Shown here: positions 1 through 7,719 of the stretch, one piece after another
How the letters are laid out: each line of letters begins with the position of its first letter
Numbering within the stretch: position 1 is the stretch's first letter
From: Kingella sp. (in: b-proteobacteria)
Lineage (GTDB): Bacteria; Pseudomonadota; Gammaproteobacteria; Burkholderiales; Neisseriaceae
Direction of reading: 5' to 3'
NCBI RefSeq assembly: GCF_030527935.1
Contig: NZ_JAUMZV010000005.1
Span: forward strand, 14,661 to 78,660
DNA: 64,000 nucleotides
Made by a program: the position numbers and the translations under genes
Notes under the pieces: generated by a model
Seen by the model: only the letters and a program-made list of their open reading frames with translations
What the model was told of the DNA's origin: nothing
The model's database searches: none

Positions 1-53
1 CAAATGCCCGTACTCGTAAAGGGCCTCGTAAAGCAATTGCAGGTAAAAAATAA
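1..53 (+). CDS. rpsM: 30S ribosomal protein S13, 3' end only
   Basis: The window opens inside a reading frame that ends NARTRKGPRKAIAGKK and stops at TAA 51-53. This is the basic C-terminal tail of ribosomal protein S13, which contacts 16S rRNA and the tRNAs in the head of the small subunit. Only about 17 codons are present; the rest lies upstream of the window. The next gene is rpsK 12 bases downstream, the standard order of the alpha operon (rpsM-rpsK-rpsD-rpoA-rplQ). Confidence 0.93.
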   Translation, partial: NARTRKGPRKAIAGKK

Positions 54-65
54 GGGAAATAAATA

Positions 66-461
66 ATGGCTAAAGCAAACACAGCTTCGCGTGTACGAAA
101 AAAGGTACGTAAAACCGTAAGTGAAGGTATTGTTCATGTTCATGCATCATTTAACAATACGATTATCACAATTACAGATCGTCAAGGAAATGCGTTATCT
201 TGGGCTACCTCTGGCGGTGCAGGTTTTAAAGGCTCACGTAAAAGTACACCATTCGCTGCTCAGGTAGCAGCAGAATCTGCTGGTAAAGTTGCCCAAGAGT
301 ATGGTGTAAAAAATTTAGAAGTTCGCATAAAGGGTCCTGGTCCTGGACGTGAATCTTCTGTTCGTGCGCTTAATGCTCTTGGTTTTAAAATTACCAGTAT
401 CACAGATGTTACTCCGTTACCTCATAACGGATGTCGTCCATCAAAAAAACGTCGTATTTAA
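66..461 (+). CDS. rpsK: 30S ribosomal protein S11
   Basis: A 131-residue protein, close to the usual 129. It carries the S11 core (HVHASFNNTIITITD near residues 24-38, then SGGAGFKGSRKSTPFAAQ) and the conserved C-terminus PHNGCRPSKKRRI. S11 binds 16S rRNA at the platform of the 30S subunit, near S7 and S18. The gene sits 12 bases after rpsM and 15 bases before rpsD in the alpha operon, and a purine-rich AAGGGAAA precedes the ATG. Third codon positions are rich in A/T compared with most of the window, a property shared with rpsD and rpoA. Confidence 0.98.
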   Translation: MAKANTASRVRKKVRKTVSEGIVHVHASFNNTIITITDRQGNALSWATSGGAGFKGSRKSTPFAAQVAAESAGKVAQEYGVKNLEVRIKGPGPGRESSVRALNALGFKITSITDVTPLPHNGCRPSKKRRI

Positions 462-476
462 TGGAGTAATTTAAGC

Positions 477-1097
477 ATGGCACGTTATATTGGTCCTAAA
501 TGTAAATTATCTCGTCGTGAGGGCACTGATTTATATTTAAAAAGTGCGCGTCGCTCTTTGGATTCTAAATGCAAAATGGAATCTGCACCTGGGCAGCATG
601 GTGCAAAAAAACCTCGTCTTTCAGGCTACGGTCTTCAATTACGCGAAAAGCAAAAAATCCGTCGCATCTATGGTGTATTGGAACGTCAATTTAGACGTTA
701 TTTTGCAGAAGCTGATAGACGAAAAGGTTCAACAGGCGAATTGTTGTTACAACTATTAGAATCTCGATTGGATAATGTGGTTTATCGTATGGGATTCGCT
801 TCAACACGCGCGGAAGCTCGTCAACTTGTTTCTCATAAGGCTTTGATGGTAAATGGGCAGGTTGTAAATATCCCTTCTTTTCAAGTAAAAGCTGGTGATG
901 TGGTTTCTATTCGAGAAAAGGCGAAGAAACAAGTTCGTATTCAAGAAGCAATGAACTTAGCCACTCAAATTGGTTTGCCAAGTTGGATTTCTGTTGATGC
1001 AACAAAATTAGAAGGTACTTTTAAAAATGTACCTGATCGTGCTGAATTGTACAGTGATATTAATGAACAGCTTGTGGTAGAGTTCTACTCTAAATAA
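477..1097 (+). CDS. rpsD: 30S ribosomal protein S4
   Basis: A 206-residue protein, the normal length for S4. The N-terminus MARYIGPKCKLSRREGTDL is typical, and residues about 95-160 form the S4 RNA-binding domain (LESRLDNVVYRMGFA, then ARQLVSHKALMVNGQ). S4 is a primary 16S rRNA binder that nucleates 30S assembly. In E. coli it also represses translation of this operon, but I did not identify an equivalent leader structure here. A GGAG-type ribosome binding site lies upstream of the ATG. Codons are AT-rich like those of rpsK and rpoA. Confidence 0.98.
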   Translation: MARYIGPKCKLSRREGTDLYLKSARRSLDSKCKMESAPGQHGAKKPRLSGYGLQLREKQKIRRIYGVLERQFRRYFAEADRRKGSTGELLLQLLESRLDNVVYRMGFASTRAEARQLVSHKALMVNGQVVNIPSFQVKAGDVVSIREKAKKQVRIQEAMNLATQIGLPSWISVDATKLEGTFKNVPDRAELYSDINEQLVVEFYSK

Positions 1098-1122
1098 AAC
1101 TTGCACAGTAAGGGGTAATTAA

Positions 1123-2109
1123 ATGCAAAATAGCACTTCCGAAATTTTGAGACCTCGCCAAATTGATGTTGATGCTTTATCGCCAACACACGCAAAAGTT
1201 TCTATGCAGCCATTTGAGCGTGGTTTCGGACATACTTTGGGTAATGCTTTGCGCCGTATCTTACTGTCATCAATGAATGGTTTTGCGCCAACTGAAGTAA
1301 CAATTGCAGGTGTTTTACACGAATACTCTACCTTAGATGGTGTTCAAGAAGATGTTGTTGATATTTTATTGAATATCAAAGGTGTTGTATTTAAGCTTCA
1401 TGGTGGTAGCACAGAGGCTGTTATTACATTAAAAAAAGAAGGTTTAGGTGTAGTAACAGCTGCTGATTTTGAATTGCCTCACGACGTTGAAATTATCAAT
1501 CCAGAGCAAATTATTTGTCATTTGGCTGCAAATGGGAATATTGATATGGAGGTTAAGGTAGAGCAGGGTCGTGGTTATCAATCAGTTGCTGGTAGAAAAG
1601 CCATCAAAGAGCAAACTAAAATTGGCTCTATTCAATTGGATTCAAGTTTTTCACCTATTAGCCGTGTTAGTTTTGAAGTTGAGGCGGCTCGTGTTGAGCA
1701 GAGGACAGATTTAGATAGTTTGGTCTTGGATATTGAAACAAATGGTTCAATTGAGCCTGAAGAGGCAGTTCGTGCTGCCGCGCGAATTTTGATTGATCAA
1801 ATGTCAATATTTGCTGATTTGGAAGGCACGCCCATCGAAGTTGAAGAAGAGAAAGCACCGCCAATTGACCCTGTTCTGTTGCGTCCTGTGGATGATTTGG
1901 AATTAACCGTTCGTTCAGCAAATTGCTTGAAGGCAGAAGATATTTATTATATCGGTGATTTGATTCAACGTACTGAAACTGAGTTGTTGAAAACGCCTAA
2001 TTTGGGTCGTAAATCCTTGAATGAGATTAAGGAAGTTTTGGCATCCAAAGGTTTAACTTTGGGTTCTAAACTGGAATCTTGGCCTCCTGTTGGATTAGAA
2101 AAACCCTAG
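1123..2109 (+). CDS. rpoA: DNA-directed RNA polymerase subunit alpha
   Basis: A 328-residue alpha subunit. The N-terminal assembly domain (about 1-235) has the family block EPFERGFGHTLGNALRRILL that dimerises and docks beta and beta-prime. An acidic linker (EVEEEKAPPIDP) leads to the C-terminal domain (about 250-325) with helix-hairpin-helix residues TPNLGRKSLNEIKEVL, which contacts UP-element DNA and activators. AAGGGG lies upstream of the ATG. The gene is AT-rich relative to the window average, and the following rplQ becomes more GC-rich along its length, so a compositional change falls in this area. Confidence 0.98.
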   Translation: MQNSTSEILRPRQIDVDALSPTHAKVSMQPFERGFGHTLGNALRRILLSSMNGFAPTEVTIAGVLHEYSTLDGVQEDVVDILLNIKGVVFKLHGGSTEAVITLKKEGLGVVTAADFELPHDVEIINPEQIICHLAANGNIDMEVKVEQGRGYQSVAGRKAIKEQTKIGSIQLDSSFSPISRVSFEVEAARVEQRTDLDSLVLDIETNGSIEPEEAVRAAARILIDQMSIFADLEGTPIEVEEEKAPPIDPVLLRPVDDLELTVRSANCLKAEDIYYIGDLIQRTETELLKTPNLGRKSLNEIKEVLASKGLTLGSKLESWPPVGLEKP

Positions 2110-2134
2110 GCTTTAAAGTTTAAAGGATAATGAT

Positions 2135-2500
2135 ATGCGCCATCGTAATGGTAATCGCAAATTAAATCGTACCAGTAGCCACCGCGCAGCCATGCTGCGT
2201 AATATGGCAAACTCTTTATTAACGCATGAAACGATTGTAACAACTTTGCCCAAAGCAAAAGAGTTGCGCCGTGTGGTTGAGCCTTTGATTACTTTGGGCA
2301 AAAAACCATCGTTAGCTAATCGTCGTTTGGCGTTTGACCGCACACGCGACCGTGATGTTGTGGTTAAACTATTTGGCGATTTGGGCACACGTTTTGCTTC
2401 TCGCAATGGCGGCTATGTTCGTATTTTGAAATATGGCTTCCGCAATGGCGACAATGCACCTTTGGCATTGGTTGAGCTAGTGGATAAAGCTGCTGAGTAA
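2135..2500 (+). CDS. rplQ: 50S ribosomal protein L17
   Basis: A 121-residue protein starting MRHRNGNRKLNRTSSHRAAM, the L17 signature, followed by the MANSLLTHETIVTTLPKAKELR block. L17 sits near the polypeptide exit tunnel of the large subunit. It is the last gene of the alpha operon: AAAGGATAATGA precedes the ATG, and a strong hairpin terminator starts about 30 bases after the stop. An antisense ORF of 97 codons across the same DNA is a shadow. Confidence 0.98.
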   Translation: MRHRNGNRKLNRTSSHRAAMLRNMANSLLTHETIVTTLPKAKELRRVVEPLITLGKKPSLANRRLAFDRTRDRDVVVKLFGDLGTRFASRNGGYVRILKYGFRNGDNAPLALVELVDKAAE

Positions 2501-2528
2501 GATAGAAATAAATTATTATTATTTAAGT

Positions 2529-2560
2529 AAAGCCGAGCTATTTTTAGTTCGGCTTTTTCT
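2529..2560 (+). terminator. Rho-independent terminator of the alpha operon
   Basis: A 12-bp stem (AAAGCCGAGCTA at 2529-2540 against TAGTTCGGCTTT at 2545-2556, one G-T pair) closes a TTTT loop and runs into a T tract. It lies 28 bases after the rplQ stop and ends the ribosomal transcript. Confidence 0.9.
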
Positions 2561-2590
2561 CAAACCAAAGCATTTTTATTAGGAATGGAT

Positions 2591-3307
2591 ATGGTTAATT
2601 TGTATCAAATATTAGGTTTGTCTTATTCAGCAACCAGTGATGAGATTCAGGCTGCTCTTGAAAGAAAGCAATCCAATCTTGATGCTAAAACGGTAAAAGC
2701 GGTTACTGAGTGGTTGTTGGTGGAGAGTGTGCGGACACGCTATGATGCGAAGTTGCGCCAAGAGCAGCCTGAATTTTTTCAGGCTGCAATGGTTGAAGGA
2801 ACAACGCCCGCAACGACCGTAAGCCTGCAAAAAAATGAAACGCAGGAAACGCGACAACCGCAAACGGCAGAAGAATATTACGTCCCCGAGCTATGGAATC
2901 CTACCGCTGCCGTAATTTGGGCGATATTGTTCTCTCCTGTATTCGGTGCTTGGCTGCATGCGATTAACTGGCGAGAATTGGGCGAAGAAAAATTAGCCAA
3001 ACAGAATATGTATTTTGTTTGGGGCGTAGTAGCATTAGATTTAGCTGTCTTTTTTGTCTTGATGTTTACTGATATTCAACTTCCGCGCTTTGGGCCTGCT
3101 GCGGCAATTTGGGCAGCATGGTTTGCTGTACTAGGTAAAAAGCAAATTGATTTTGTTCGCAATGAAGTGAACAATGATTATGACAAGAAAAAATGGGGCA
3201 AACCCATCGGGCTGGCCATCTTGGCTGTGCTTGCTTATGGCGCGATGATTCTTGGTTTGACTTATTTGCTGGTTATCGCGGGTATGATTCAACTGCCCAC
3301 TGAATAA
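2591..3307 (+). CDS. J-domain-like membrane protein of unknown function
   Basis: About 238 residues. The first 60 (NLYQILGLSYSATSDEIQ and following) resemble the start of a DnaJ J-domain, but the HPD tripeptide needed to stimulate DnaK is not visible, so a chaperone role is doubtful. The C-terminal half holds four likely membrane segments, around WAILFSPVFGAWL, FVWGVVALDLAVFFVLMF, AAAIWAAWFAVLG and LAILAVLAYGAMILGLTYL. I place the start at ATG 2591: AGGA at 2581-2584 is 6 bases upstream of it but abuts the earlier ATG 2585. Two DUS-like blocks face each other inside the gene (near 2763-2786). Likely an inner-membrane protein; no function can be assigned. Confidence 0.75.
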   Translation: MVNLYQILGLSYSATSDEIQAALERKQSNLDAKTVKAVTEWLLVESVRTRYDAKLRQEQPEFFQAAMVEGTTPATTVSLQKNETQETRQPQTAEEYYVPELWNPTAAVIWAILFSPVFGAWLHAINWRELGEEKLAKQNMYFVWGVVALDLAVFFVLMFTDIQLPRFGPAAAIWAAWFAVLGKKQIDFVRNEVNNDYDKKKWGKPIGLAILAVLAYGAMILGLTYLLVIAGMIQLPTE

Positions 3308-3309
3308 AA

Positions 3310-3337
3310 AAAACGGTGTGATGATTCACACCGTTTT
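3310..3337. terminator. Bidirectional terminator between convergent genes
   Basis: A 12-bp perfect stem (AAAACGGTGTGA at 3310-3321, TCACACCGTTTT at 3326-3337, loop TGAT), with A's on the left and T's on the right. It sits between the membrane-protein gene ending at 3307 and the leftward FKBP gene ending at 3359, and could serve both. A DUS follows directly. Confidence 0.88.
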
Positions 3338-3358
3338 GCGTTTTCAGGCTGCCTTAAA

Positions 3359-3685
3359 TCAATCATGCACGCGCAGCAGTTCCACTTCAAAAACCAAGGT
3401 AGCGTGTGGTGGAATCACGCCGCCTGCGCCATGTGCGCCGTAGCCCATTTCTGGCGGGATGGTCAGTTTGCGTTTGCCGCCTTCTTTCATGCCATCAAAG
3501 CCTTCATCCCAGCCTTTGATGACTTGCCCCATGCCTAGCGTAATGGTTAAAGGCTGGTGGCGGTCTAGGCTGGAATCAAATTTTGTGCCATCGGTGAGCC
3601 AGCCCGTGTAATGCACGGTAATTTTTTTGCCTTTCTGCGCTGATTTGCCTTCGCCCATTTGTAAGTCTTCAATGATTAAACTCAT
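3359..3685 (-). CDS. fbp: FKBP-type peptidyl-prolyl cis-trans isomerase
   Basis: A 108-residue single-domain FKBP. Conserved pocket residues are visible in VHYTGWLTDGTKFDSS (about 25-40), GQVIKGWDEGFDGMKEGG (about 53-70), IPPEMGYG and the C-terminal VFEVELLRV. It catalyses cis-trans isomerisation of Xaa-Pro bonds and assists folding. There is no signal peptide or dimerisation extension, so it should be the small cytoplasmic form known in Neisseria. A GAAAGGCAAAGC stretch precedes the ATG. It is monocistronic, facing left, and shares the terminator at 3310-3337. Confidence 0.95.
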   Translation of the reverse strand: MSLIIEDLQMGEGKSAQKGKKITVHYTGWLTDGTKFDSSLDRHQPLTITLGMGQVIKGWDEGFDGMKEGGKRKLTIPPEMGYGAHGAGGVIPPHATLVFEVELLRVHD

Positions 3686-3853
3686 GCTTTGCCTTTCTGA
3701 TTGCGTTGAAAAGCCGCAAGCCTATCACAAAACTGCTTTTCAGGCTGCCTACATTTGTTTACAATCAAAAAACGATTATTTCACAACAAGATAACCTTTT
3801 TCAGGCTGTCTATTCCGCTCCGCAAAGACAGCCTGAAAACCCCAAAGGAAACC

Positions 3854-5185
3854 ATGATGATGAACTGGCAACAACTCATGTCGTCCACCCGTTTTCAGAT
3901 TGACGAACACGGCAATATCTCCGCCGCGCCGCCCAAAGCGCACACGCCTTACCGCACGCCCTTTCACACCGACTACGACCGCGTGGTTTTTTCCAACGCT
4001 TTTCGCCGCTTGGGGCGCAAAACCCAAGTGCATCCGCTAGCCAAAAATGACCACACCCACAACCGCTTAACCCACAGCGTTGAAGTCGCCAGCGTGGGGC
4101 GCAGCTTGGGTAACCTTGTGGGCGAACAATTACGCGCCGAGCAAAAATTGCCCGCCCCGCTCTCGCCCAACGACCTTGCCACCACCGTGCAAACCGCCTG
4201 CCTTGCCCACGACATCGGCAATCCCCCATTTGGGCACACGGGCGAAGATGCCCTGCGCGATTGGTTTAGGCAGCCTGAAAACGCGGTTTACACCGCCCCG
4301 CTTACCCACGCGCAACGCCGCGACATCCAAACCTACGAAGGCAACGCCCACAGCCTGCGCCAAACCGCCAGCATTGAAATGTACCGCAATCGCGGCGGAA
4401 TGCGCCTTACCGCCGCCAGCTACGGCGCGTTGCTCAAATACCCGTGGACAAGCAGCAGCCCGCAAGGGCAACGCAAATTCAATATTTATCAAACCGAATT
4501 GCCGCTTATCACCCACATCGCCCGCGAGCTGGAGCTGCCTGAAATTGCCGCCAACCATTGGGCGCGCCATCCCTTGTCCTACCTGATGGAAGCCGCCGAC
4601 GACATCTGTTACGCGCTGATGGATTTGGAAGATGCCGTGAGCCTAGATTTGCTGAACCACAACGAAATCGCCGAAATTCTCGCCCCGCTCGTTGCACCCG
4701 AAGCCACGCAACACGCTACCAGCCCGCGCGAACGCACCGCCATGATGCGCGGCATTGGCATCGGCGCGGCGATTGGCGGCATCGCGCAAACGTTTATCGC
4801 CCATCACACCGCCTTGCTTAACGGCGATTTTCAAGGCAAAGATTTGATTGAACAAAGCCCCGCCGCCGTGCGCGAAGCATTGCAAAACGCCAAAATACTC
4901 GCCCGCGAGCGCATTTTCCGCCACCGCGTGAAAGTGGAGCTGGCGGCGTTTTCCTGCATTGCGTCCATGCTGGATTTGCTGGTGCCCGCCGCGTACGCGC
5001 TGATTATCTCGGGCCACTGCAAAAAGCAGCACAAACTGGCATTGAGCCTGCTGGAAAACGACCCGATTACCGAGCGCGACAGCTTGTATTTGGCATATAT
5101 GAAAATTTTGGATTTTATCGGCGGCATGACCGATAACTACGCCGCCACCATCGCGCAAGAAATATCAGGTATCAGCATGGTGTAA
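3854..5185 (+). CDS. dgt: Deoxyguanosinetriphosphate triphosphohydrolase-like protein
   Basis: An HD-domain dNTP triphosphohydrolase of about 443 residues. The metal-binding HD signature is in RRLGRKTQVHPLAKNDHTHNRLTHS and in CLAHDIGNPPFGHTGEDAL, with further conserved histidines and aspartates downstream (MEAADDICYALMDLEDA). The enzyme splits dNTPs, classically dGTP, into deoxynucleoside and triphosphate. The frame is open back to 3755, but that extension is made of an inverted DUS pair (3798-3839). AAAGGAA at 3844-3850 places the start at ATG 3854 (or the adjacent ATGs at 3857 and 3860). One DUS inside the gene encodes FRQPEN. Confidence 0.93.
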   Translation: MMMNWQQLMSSTRFQIDEHGNISAAPPKAHTPYRTPFHTDYDRVVFSNAFRRLGRKTQVHPLAKNDHTHNRLTHSVEVASVGRSLGNLVGEQLRAEQKLPAPLSPNDLATTVQTACLAHDIGNPPFGHTGEDALRDWFRQPENAVYTAPLTHAQRRDIQTYEGNAHSLRQTASIEMYRNRGGMRLTAASYGALLKYPWTSSSPQGQRKFNIYQTELPLITHIARELELPEIAANHWARHPLSYLMEAADDICYALMDLEDAVSLDLLNHNEIAEILAPLVAPEATQHATSPRERTAMMRGIGIGAAIGGIAQTFIAHHTALLNGDFQGKDLIEQSPAAVREALQNAKILARERIFRHRVKVELAAFSCIASMLDLLVPAAYALIISGHCKKQHKLALSLLENDPITERDSLYLAYMKILDFIGGMTDNYAATIAQEISGISMV

Positions 5186-5233
5186 TAATCCTCAATGAAA
5201 ACAAACCATTGCTGGCTTTGTGTTAAATTGTGC

Positions 5234-5262
5234 TTTACAAAACGCGGCTGCGCCTGTATTAT
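5234..5262 (+). promoter_or_regulatory. Probable sigma-70 promoter for the tRNA-Arg/Glu operon
   Basis: TTTACA at 5234-5239 and TATTAT at 5257-5262 are separated by 17 bases. Transcription would start near 5269, about 40 bases before the mature tRNA-Arg end. Prediction from sequence only. Confidence 0.6.
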
Positions 5263-5309
5263 CGCGCTTTCTTGATTTGCAAGCGCAATTAAATTGAATG
5301 TGCAAATAC

Positions 5310-5386
5310 GCACCCGTAGCTCAGTTGGATAGAGTATCTGGCTACGAACCAGAGGGTCGGGCGTTCGAATCGCTCCGGGTGCGCCA
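5310..5386 (+). tRNA. tRNA-Arg (anticodon ACG)
   Basis: A 77-nt cloverleaf with acceptor GCACCCG pairing CGGGTGC, D arm GTAGCTCAGTTGGATAGAG, anticodon loop CTACGAA (ACG; the A is normally deaminated to inosine), T arm with GTTCGAATC, and encoded CCA at 5384-5386. It is the first of two tRNAs in a small operon. Confidence 0.97.
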
Positions 5387-5407
5387 AGAAACACTATTTT
5401 TTTAGAC

Positions 5408-5482
5408 GCGCCCATCGTCTAGCGGTTAGGACATCGCCCTTTCACGGCGGTAACGGGGGTTCGATTCCCCCTGGGCGTGCCA
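5408..5482 (+). tRNA. tRNA-Glu (anticodon TTC)
   Basis: A 75-nt cloverleaf with acceptor GCGCCCA pairing TGGGCGT, D arm TCGTCTAGCGGTTAGGAC, anticodon loop CTTTCAC (TTC), T arm with GGTTCGATTCC, and encoded CCA. It lies 21 bases after tRNA-Arg and is followed by a terminator, so the two are probably co-transcribed. Its product also serves haem synthesis through glutamyl-tRNA reductase. Confidence 0.97.
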
Positions 5483-5490
5483 AGTTTTTA

Positions 5491-5520
5491 AAGCCTGCTT
5501 CGTTTGAAGCAGGCTTTTGT
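5491..5520 (+). terminator. Rho-independent terminator of the tRNA operon
   Basis: Perfect 11-bp stem AAGCCTGCTTC / GAAGCAGGCTT with loop GTTT, followed by T's. It begins 8 bases after tRNA-Glu. Confidence 0.93.
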
Positions 5521-5584
5521 TTTGCGTGTGATTTGTGTGAATTGGGGAGGCTAGGTTAGATAAACCGCTTAAATTTTGATAACA

Positions 5585-5638
5585 TTTTCAGGCTGCCCAT
5601 TGTCCCATAAGTTGTATCCATAATAGGCAGCCTGAAAA
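5585..5638. repeat. Inverted DUS pair
   Basis: TTTTCAGGCTGCC at 5585-5597 faces AGGCAGCCTGAAAA at 5625-5638, just before the ribosome binding site of the next gene. Confidence 0.85.
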
Positions 5639-5659
5639 ACATTGCTCCAAAGGACAATC

Positions 5660-6070
5660 ATGCCATCTCGTTTTGATTTTCTCACGCCGCTCACCCATCT
5701 GCCCGCCGAAGCGCAAAAATCCGCGCAAGAAGCCGAAAGCCATGCCCGCAACGGGCATTACGATGCCGCGCTCAATGCCGTTCGCCGCGCACTGGAATAC
5801 ATGGTGGCGGTTTATTGGCAAAAAATGCAGCTTCCCGCCATCCAAAAGGGCGCGGAAGTCGCCAATCCTTTTTACAACAGCCGTGCCACAGGCAGCAGCA
5901 ATCCTAATGCGTGGCAAACGCTGAAGCTGGATAGCTTGTTCTCGCAAATTTATATTTTGGAAAAAGAGAACGTGTGGCAGCGCGAACAAGCCGAACGCGC
6001 CCATTTTATCCGCAAAAATGGCAACAAAGGCTCGCACAGCGGCGAAGCCCCGCCACCGCCAGCGAGGTAA
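5660..6070 (+). CDS. N-terminal part of a frameshifted DUF4145-like/MORN/Sel1 protein
   Basis: ATG 5660 follows AAAGGA at 5649-5654. The first ~130 residues are helical and end IRKNGNKGSHSGE, the RxxGNxxxH pattern seen at the end of DUF4145-type helical domains. The frame then runs into a proline stretch and stops at 6070. The expected continuation, ATASEVNEALQDLEKIAQQWA, is found in the next frame from about 6055, so a one-base change near 6047-6062 (a C/G-rich GCCCCGCCACCGCC run) has split one gene into two frames. It could be a real disruption or a sequencing error. The rest of the gene is described in the next entry. Confidence 0.7.
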   Translation: MPSRFDFLTPLTHLPAEAQKSAQEAESHARNGHYDAALNAVRRALEYMVAVYWQKMQLPAIQKGAEVANPFYNSRATGSSNPNAWQTLKLDSLFSQIYILEKENVWQREQAERAHFIRKNGNKGSHSGEAPPPPAR

Positions 6071-7299
6071 ACGAGGCGTTGCAAGATTTGGAAAAAATCG
6101 CGCAGCAATGGGCGGCGGATTTTCCCCGTGCCGACAGCCCGTTTCGCCCAGCGCAAGCCTTTGGCAGCGCGATGGTTGCACCCAGCAGCACCGCTTCGCG
6201 CCATCGCCCAAAAGGTCAGTCGCGCAACGTAACAATGGGCGTGGTGGCGGCGGTGGTGGGGTTGATTGTGTTTCGCGGTTTGTCTGCGCTGCTCAGTTCC
6301 AATTCGTCTGGTAAAAGCGAAATCGCGCCGCCCGCCGCATCCGCCCCAATGCAGCCTGAAAACGTTTTGCGCTATGCCAATGGCGACATCTTCGAGGGCA
6401 ACATCATAAACGGCAAAGCCAACGACCCCAATGGAAAAATCACCCGCGCCAACGGCATGGTTTGCATCGGCAACGTGATTGCCGACAAGCTCAACGGCAT
6501 CGCCACTTGCACCGCGCCCAACGGCGACACCTACCAAGGCGATTATCAAGACGATTTGCGCCACGGCAAAGGCAGCCAAACCTTGAATGGCAACCGCTAC
6601 GAGGGCGCGTTTGAACACGACCTGATGCAAGGCGAGGGCGTGCTGACCGCGCAAACAGGCAATCGCTATCAAGGCGCGTTCCGCAACAACGCGATGGCGG
6701 GCAACGGCAAAATCATCTTTGCCGACCAAAGCGAGTGCGTCGGCACGTTTGACGCGCAAACCGCCCATTGCGATTTTGCCAACGGCAACCATTATGCAGG
6801 CGCATACAACCCCGCCACGCTGTATTTGGAGGGCAAAGGCGTGCTCACCGACAGCGAGGGCAATGTGTTGTTTGACGGCGCGTTTGTGGAAAACCAGCCG
6901 CAGGGCAAGGTGTTGGATGCTGCCCAAGCGCAAGCCGAAGCGTTGCAAAAACGCGCCGAGCAAGGCGATGTCGCTGCGCAAACCGCGCTGGGCGTGGAAG
7001 AAGCCGAGCAGGGCAATTATGGCAACGCGTTCAAATGGCTCGCCCGTGCTGCCGCAGCCAACCACGCCGAAGCGCAATACTATCTTGCCATCATGTATGA
7101 GCGCGGGCTGGGCATGGACAAAAATGTGGACGAGGCGCACCGCTGGTATCAACGCGCTGCCGACAATGGCTTTGTCAAAGCGCAAAAACGCATCGCCGAT
7201 ATTAAACAAGCGGATGAGGCGCTGGCTAATCCAAGCGACAACGGCGGCGGCAAGGGCAAAGGTGGCAGCGATGATGCCATCAATGCGCTGTTTGATTGA
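5974..7299 (+). CDS. C-terminal part: membrane-anchored MORN-repeat and Sel1-repeat protein
   Basis: The open frame starts upstream, but meaningful sequence begins about 6055 (ATASEVNEALQDL), continuing the helical domain of 5660-6070 after a frameshift. A single membrane segment follows (VVAAVVGLIVFRGLSALL). Next come about five to six MORN-type repeats (NGDTYQGDYQDDLRHGKG, NGNRYEGAFEHDLMQGEG, GNRYQGAFRNNAMAGNGK), then two Sel1/TPR-like repeats (YGNAFKWLARAAAANHAEAQ, DEAHRWYQRAADNG). MORN and Sel1 repeats usually scaffold protein or lipid contacts. The chain of DUF4145-like helices, membrane anchor, MORN and Sel1 is unusual; function unknown. It ends with a Gly/Lys-rich tail. A long antisense ORF across it is a shadow. 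Confidence 0.75.
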   Translation: MAARTSRTRPFYPQKWQQRLAQRRSPATASEVNEALQDLEKIAQQWAADFPRADSPFRPAQAFGSAMVAPSSTASRHRPKGQSRNVTMGVVAAVVGLIVFRGLSALLSSNSSGKSEIAPPAASAPMQPENVLRYANGDIFEGNIINGKANDPNGKITRANGMVCIGNVIADKLNGIATCTAPNGDTYQGDYQDDLRHGKGSQTLNGNRYEGAFEHDLMQGEGVLTAQTGNRYQGAFRNNAMAGNGKIIFADQSECVGTFDAQTAHCDFANGNHYAGAYNPATLYLEGKGVLTDSEGNVLFDGAFVENQPQGKVLDAAQAQAEALQKRAEQGDVAAQTALGVEEAEQGNYGNAFKWLARAAAANHAEAQYYLAIMYERGLGMDKNVDEAHRWYQRAADNGFVKAQKRIADIKQADEALANPSDNGGGKGKGGSDDAINALFD

Positions 7300-7378
7300 G
7301 TGGTGATGTGGGATGGGGTGGGATTTTGCGAATGGTGTGACGGGTAGAGCGGGGGATTTTGTTTTTTCAGGCTGCCTA

Positions 7379-7571
7379 TGGAGCATCGGCGGCTCGCCGA
7401 CATGGTTAGCCTGTTAAAGCCCTGTTTAACGTGATATTGGGCGATGAGCTGTTGCCGTGCTATTTTTTGTTTTCAGGCTGTCTTGGGTGTGTGCATTTGA
7501 GGCAGCCTGAAACTTGGTGCTACGCCTGTTGGCAAGCAAAGCAATATGTTGGCGAGCCATCGATGCTCCAT
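7379..7571. repeat. Intergenic repeats: inverted GGAGCRTCGGCGGCTCGC motifs and DUS
   Basis: The 420-base gap from 7300 holds no gene I can support. A motif TGGAGCATCGGCGGCTCGCC at 7379 faces its degenerate inverse GGCGAGCCATCGATGCTCCA ending at 7571, and a DUS pair (7471-7512, left copy the AGGCTGTC variant) lies between them. The same motif recurs at 18258, 27223, 41123 and 41184. Confidence 0.65.
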
Positions 7572-7656
7572 AATAGGCAGCCTGAAAATGAAATCTGTGG
7601 CGAAGTCAAAACGAGATTGGAAAACAGGCATATAGGACAAAAAAACTGCTAAAAAT

Positions 7657-7689
7657 CCCCACAAGCCTTATAGGGTAAGGCTTGCGGGG
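7657..7689 (-). terminator. Terminator of the leftward YchJ-family gene
   Basis: Read leftwards, CCCCGCAAGCCTTA pairs with TAAGGCTTGTGGGG around a 5-base loop, then ATTTTT and further T's. It lies 31 bases after the stop of the gene at 7720. Confidence 0.75.
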
Positions 7690-7719
7690 GGAGCAGTAAA
7701 TTTGTCCATTATGCCTGTT

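Noticed and set aside
2591..3307. DnaJ co-chaperone
   Set aside because: The N-terminus is J-domain-like, but the HPD motif is missing and the rest is membrane-spanning.
3755..3853. Upstream extension of dgt
   Set aside because: Consists of an inverted DUS pair; a good ribosome binding site and triple ATG follow at 3854.
5950..7386. 478-codon minus-strand ORF
   Set aside because: It runs antisense to the MORN/Sel1 gene, has repetitive Ala/Val/Gly-rich composition and no recognisable domain or ribosome binding site. GC-rich genes produce such shadows.
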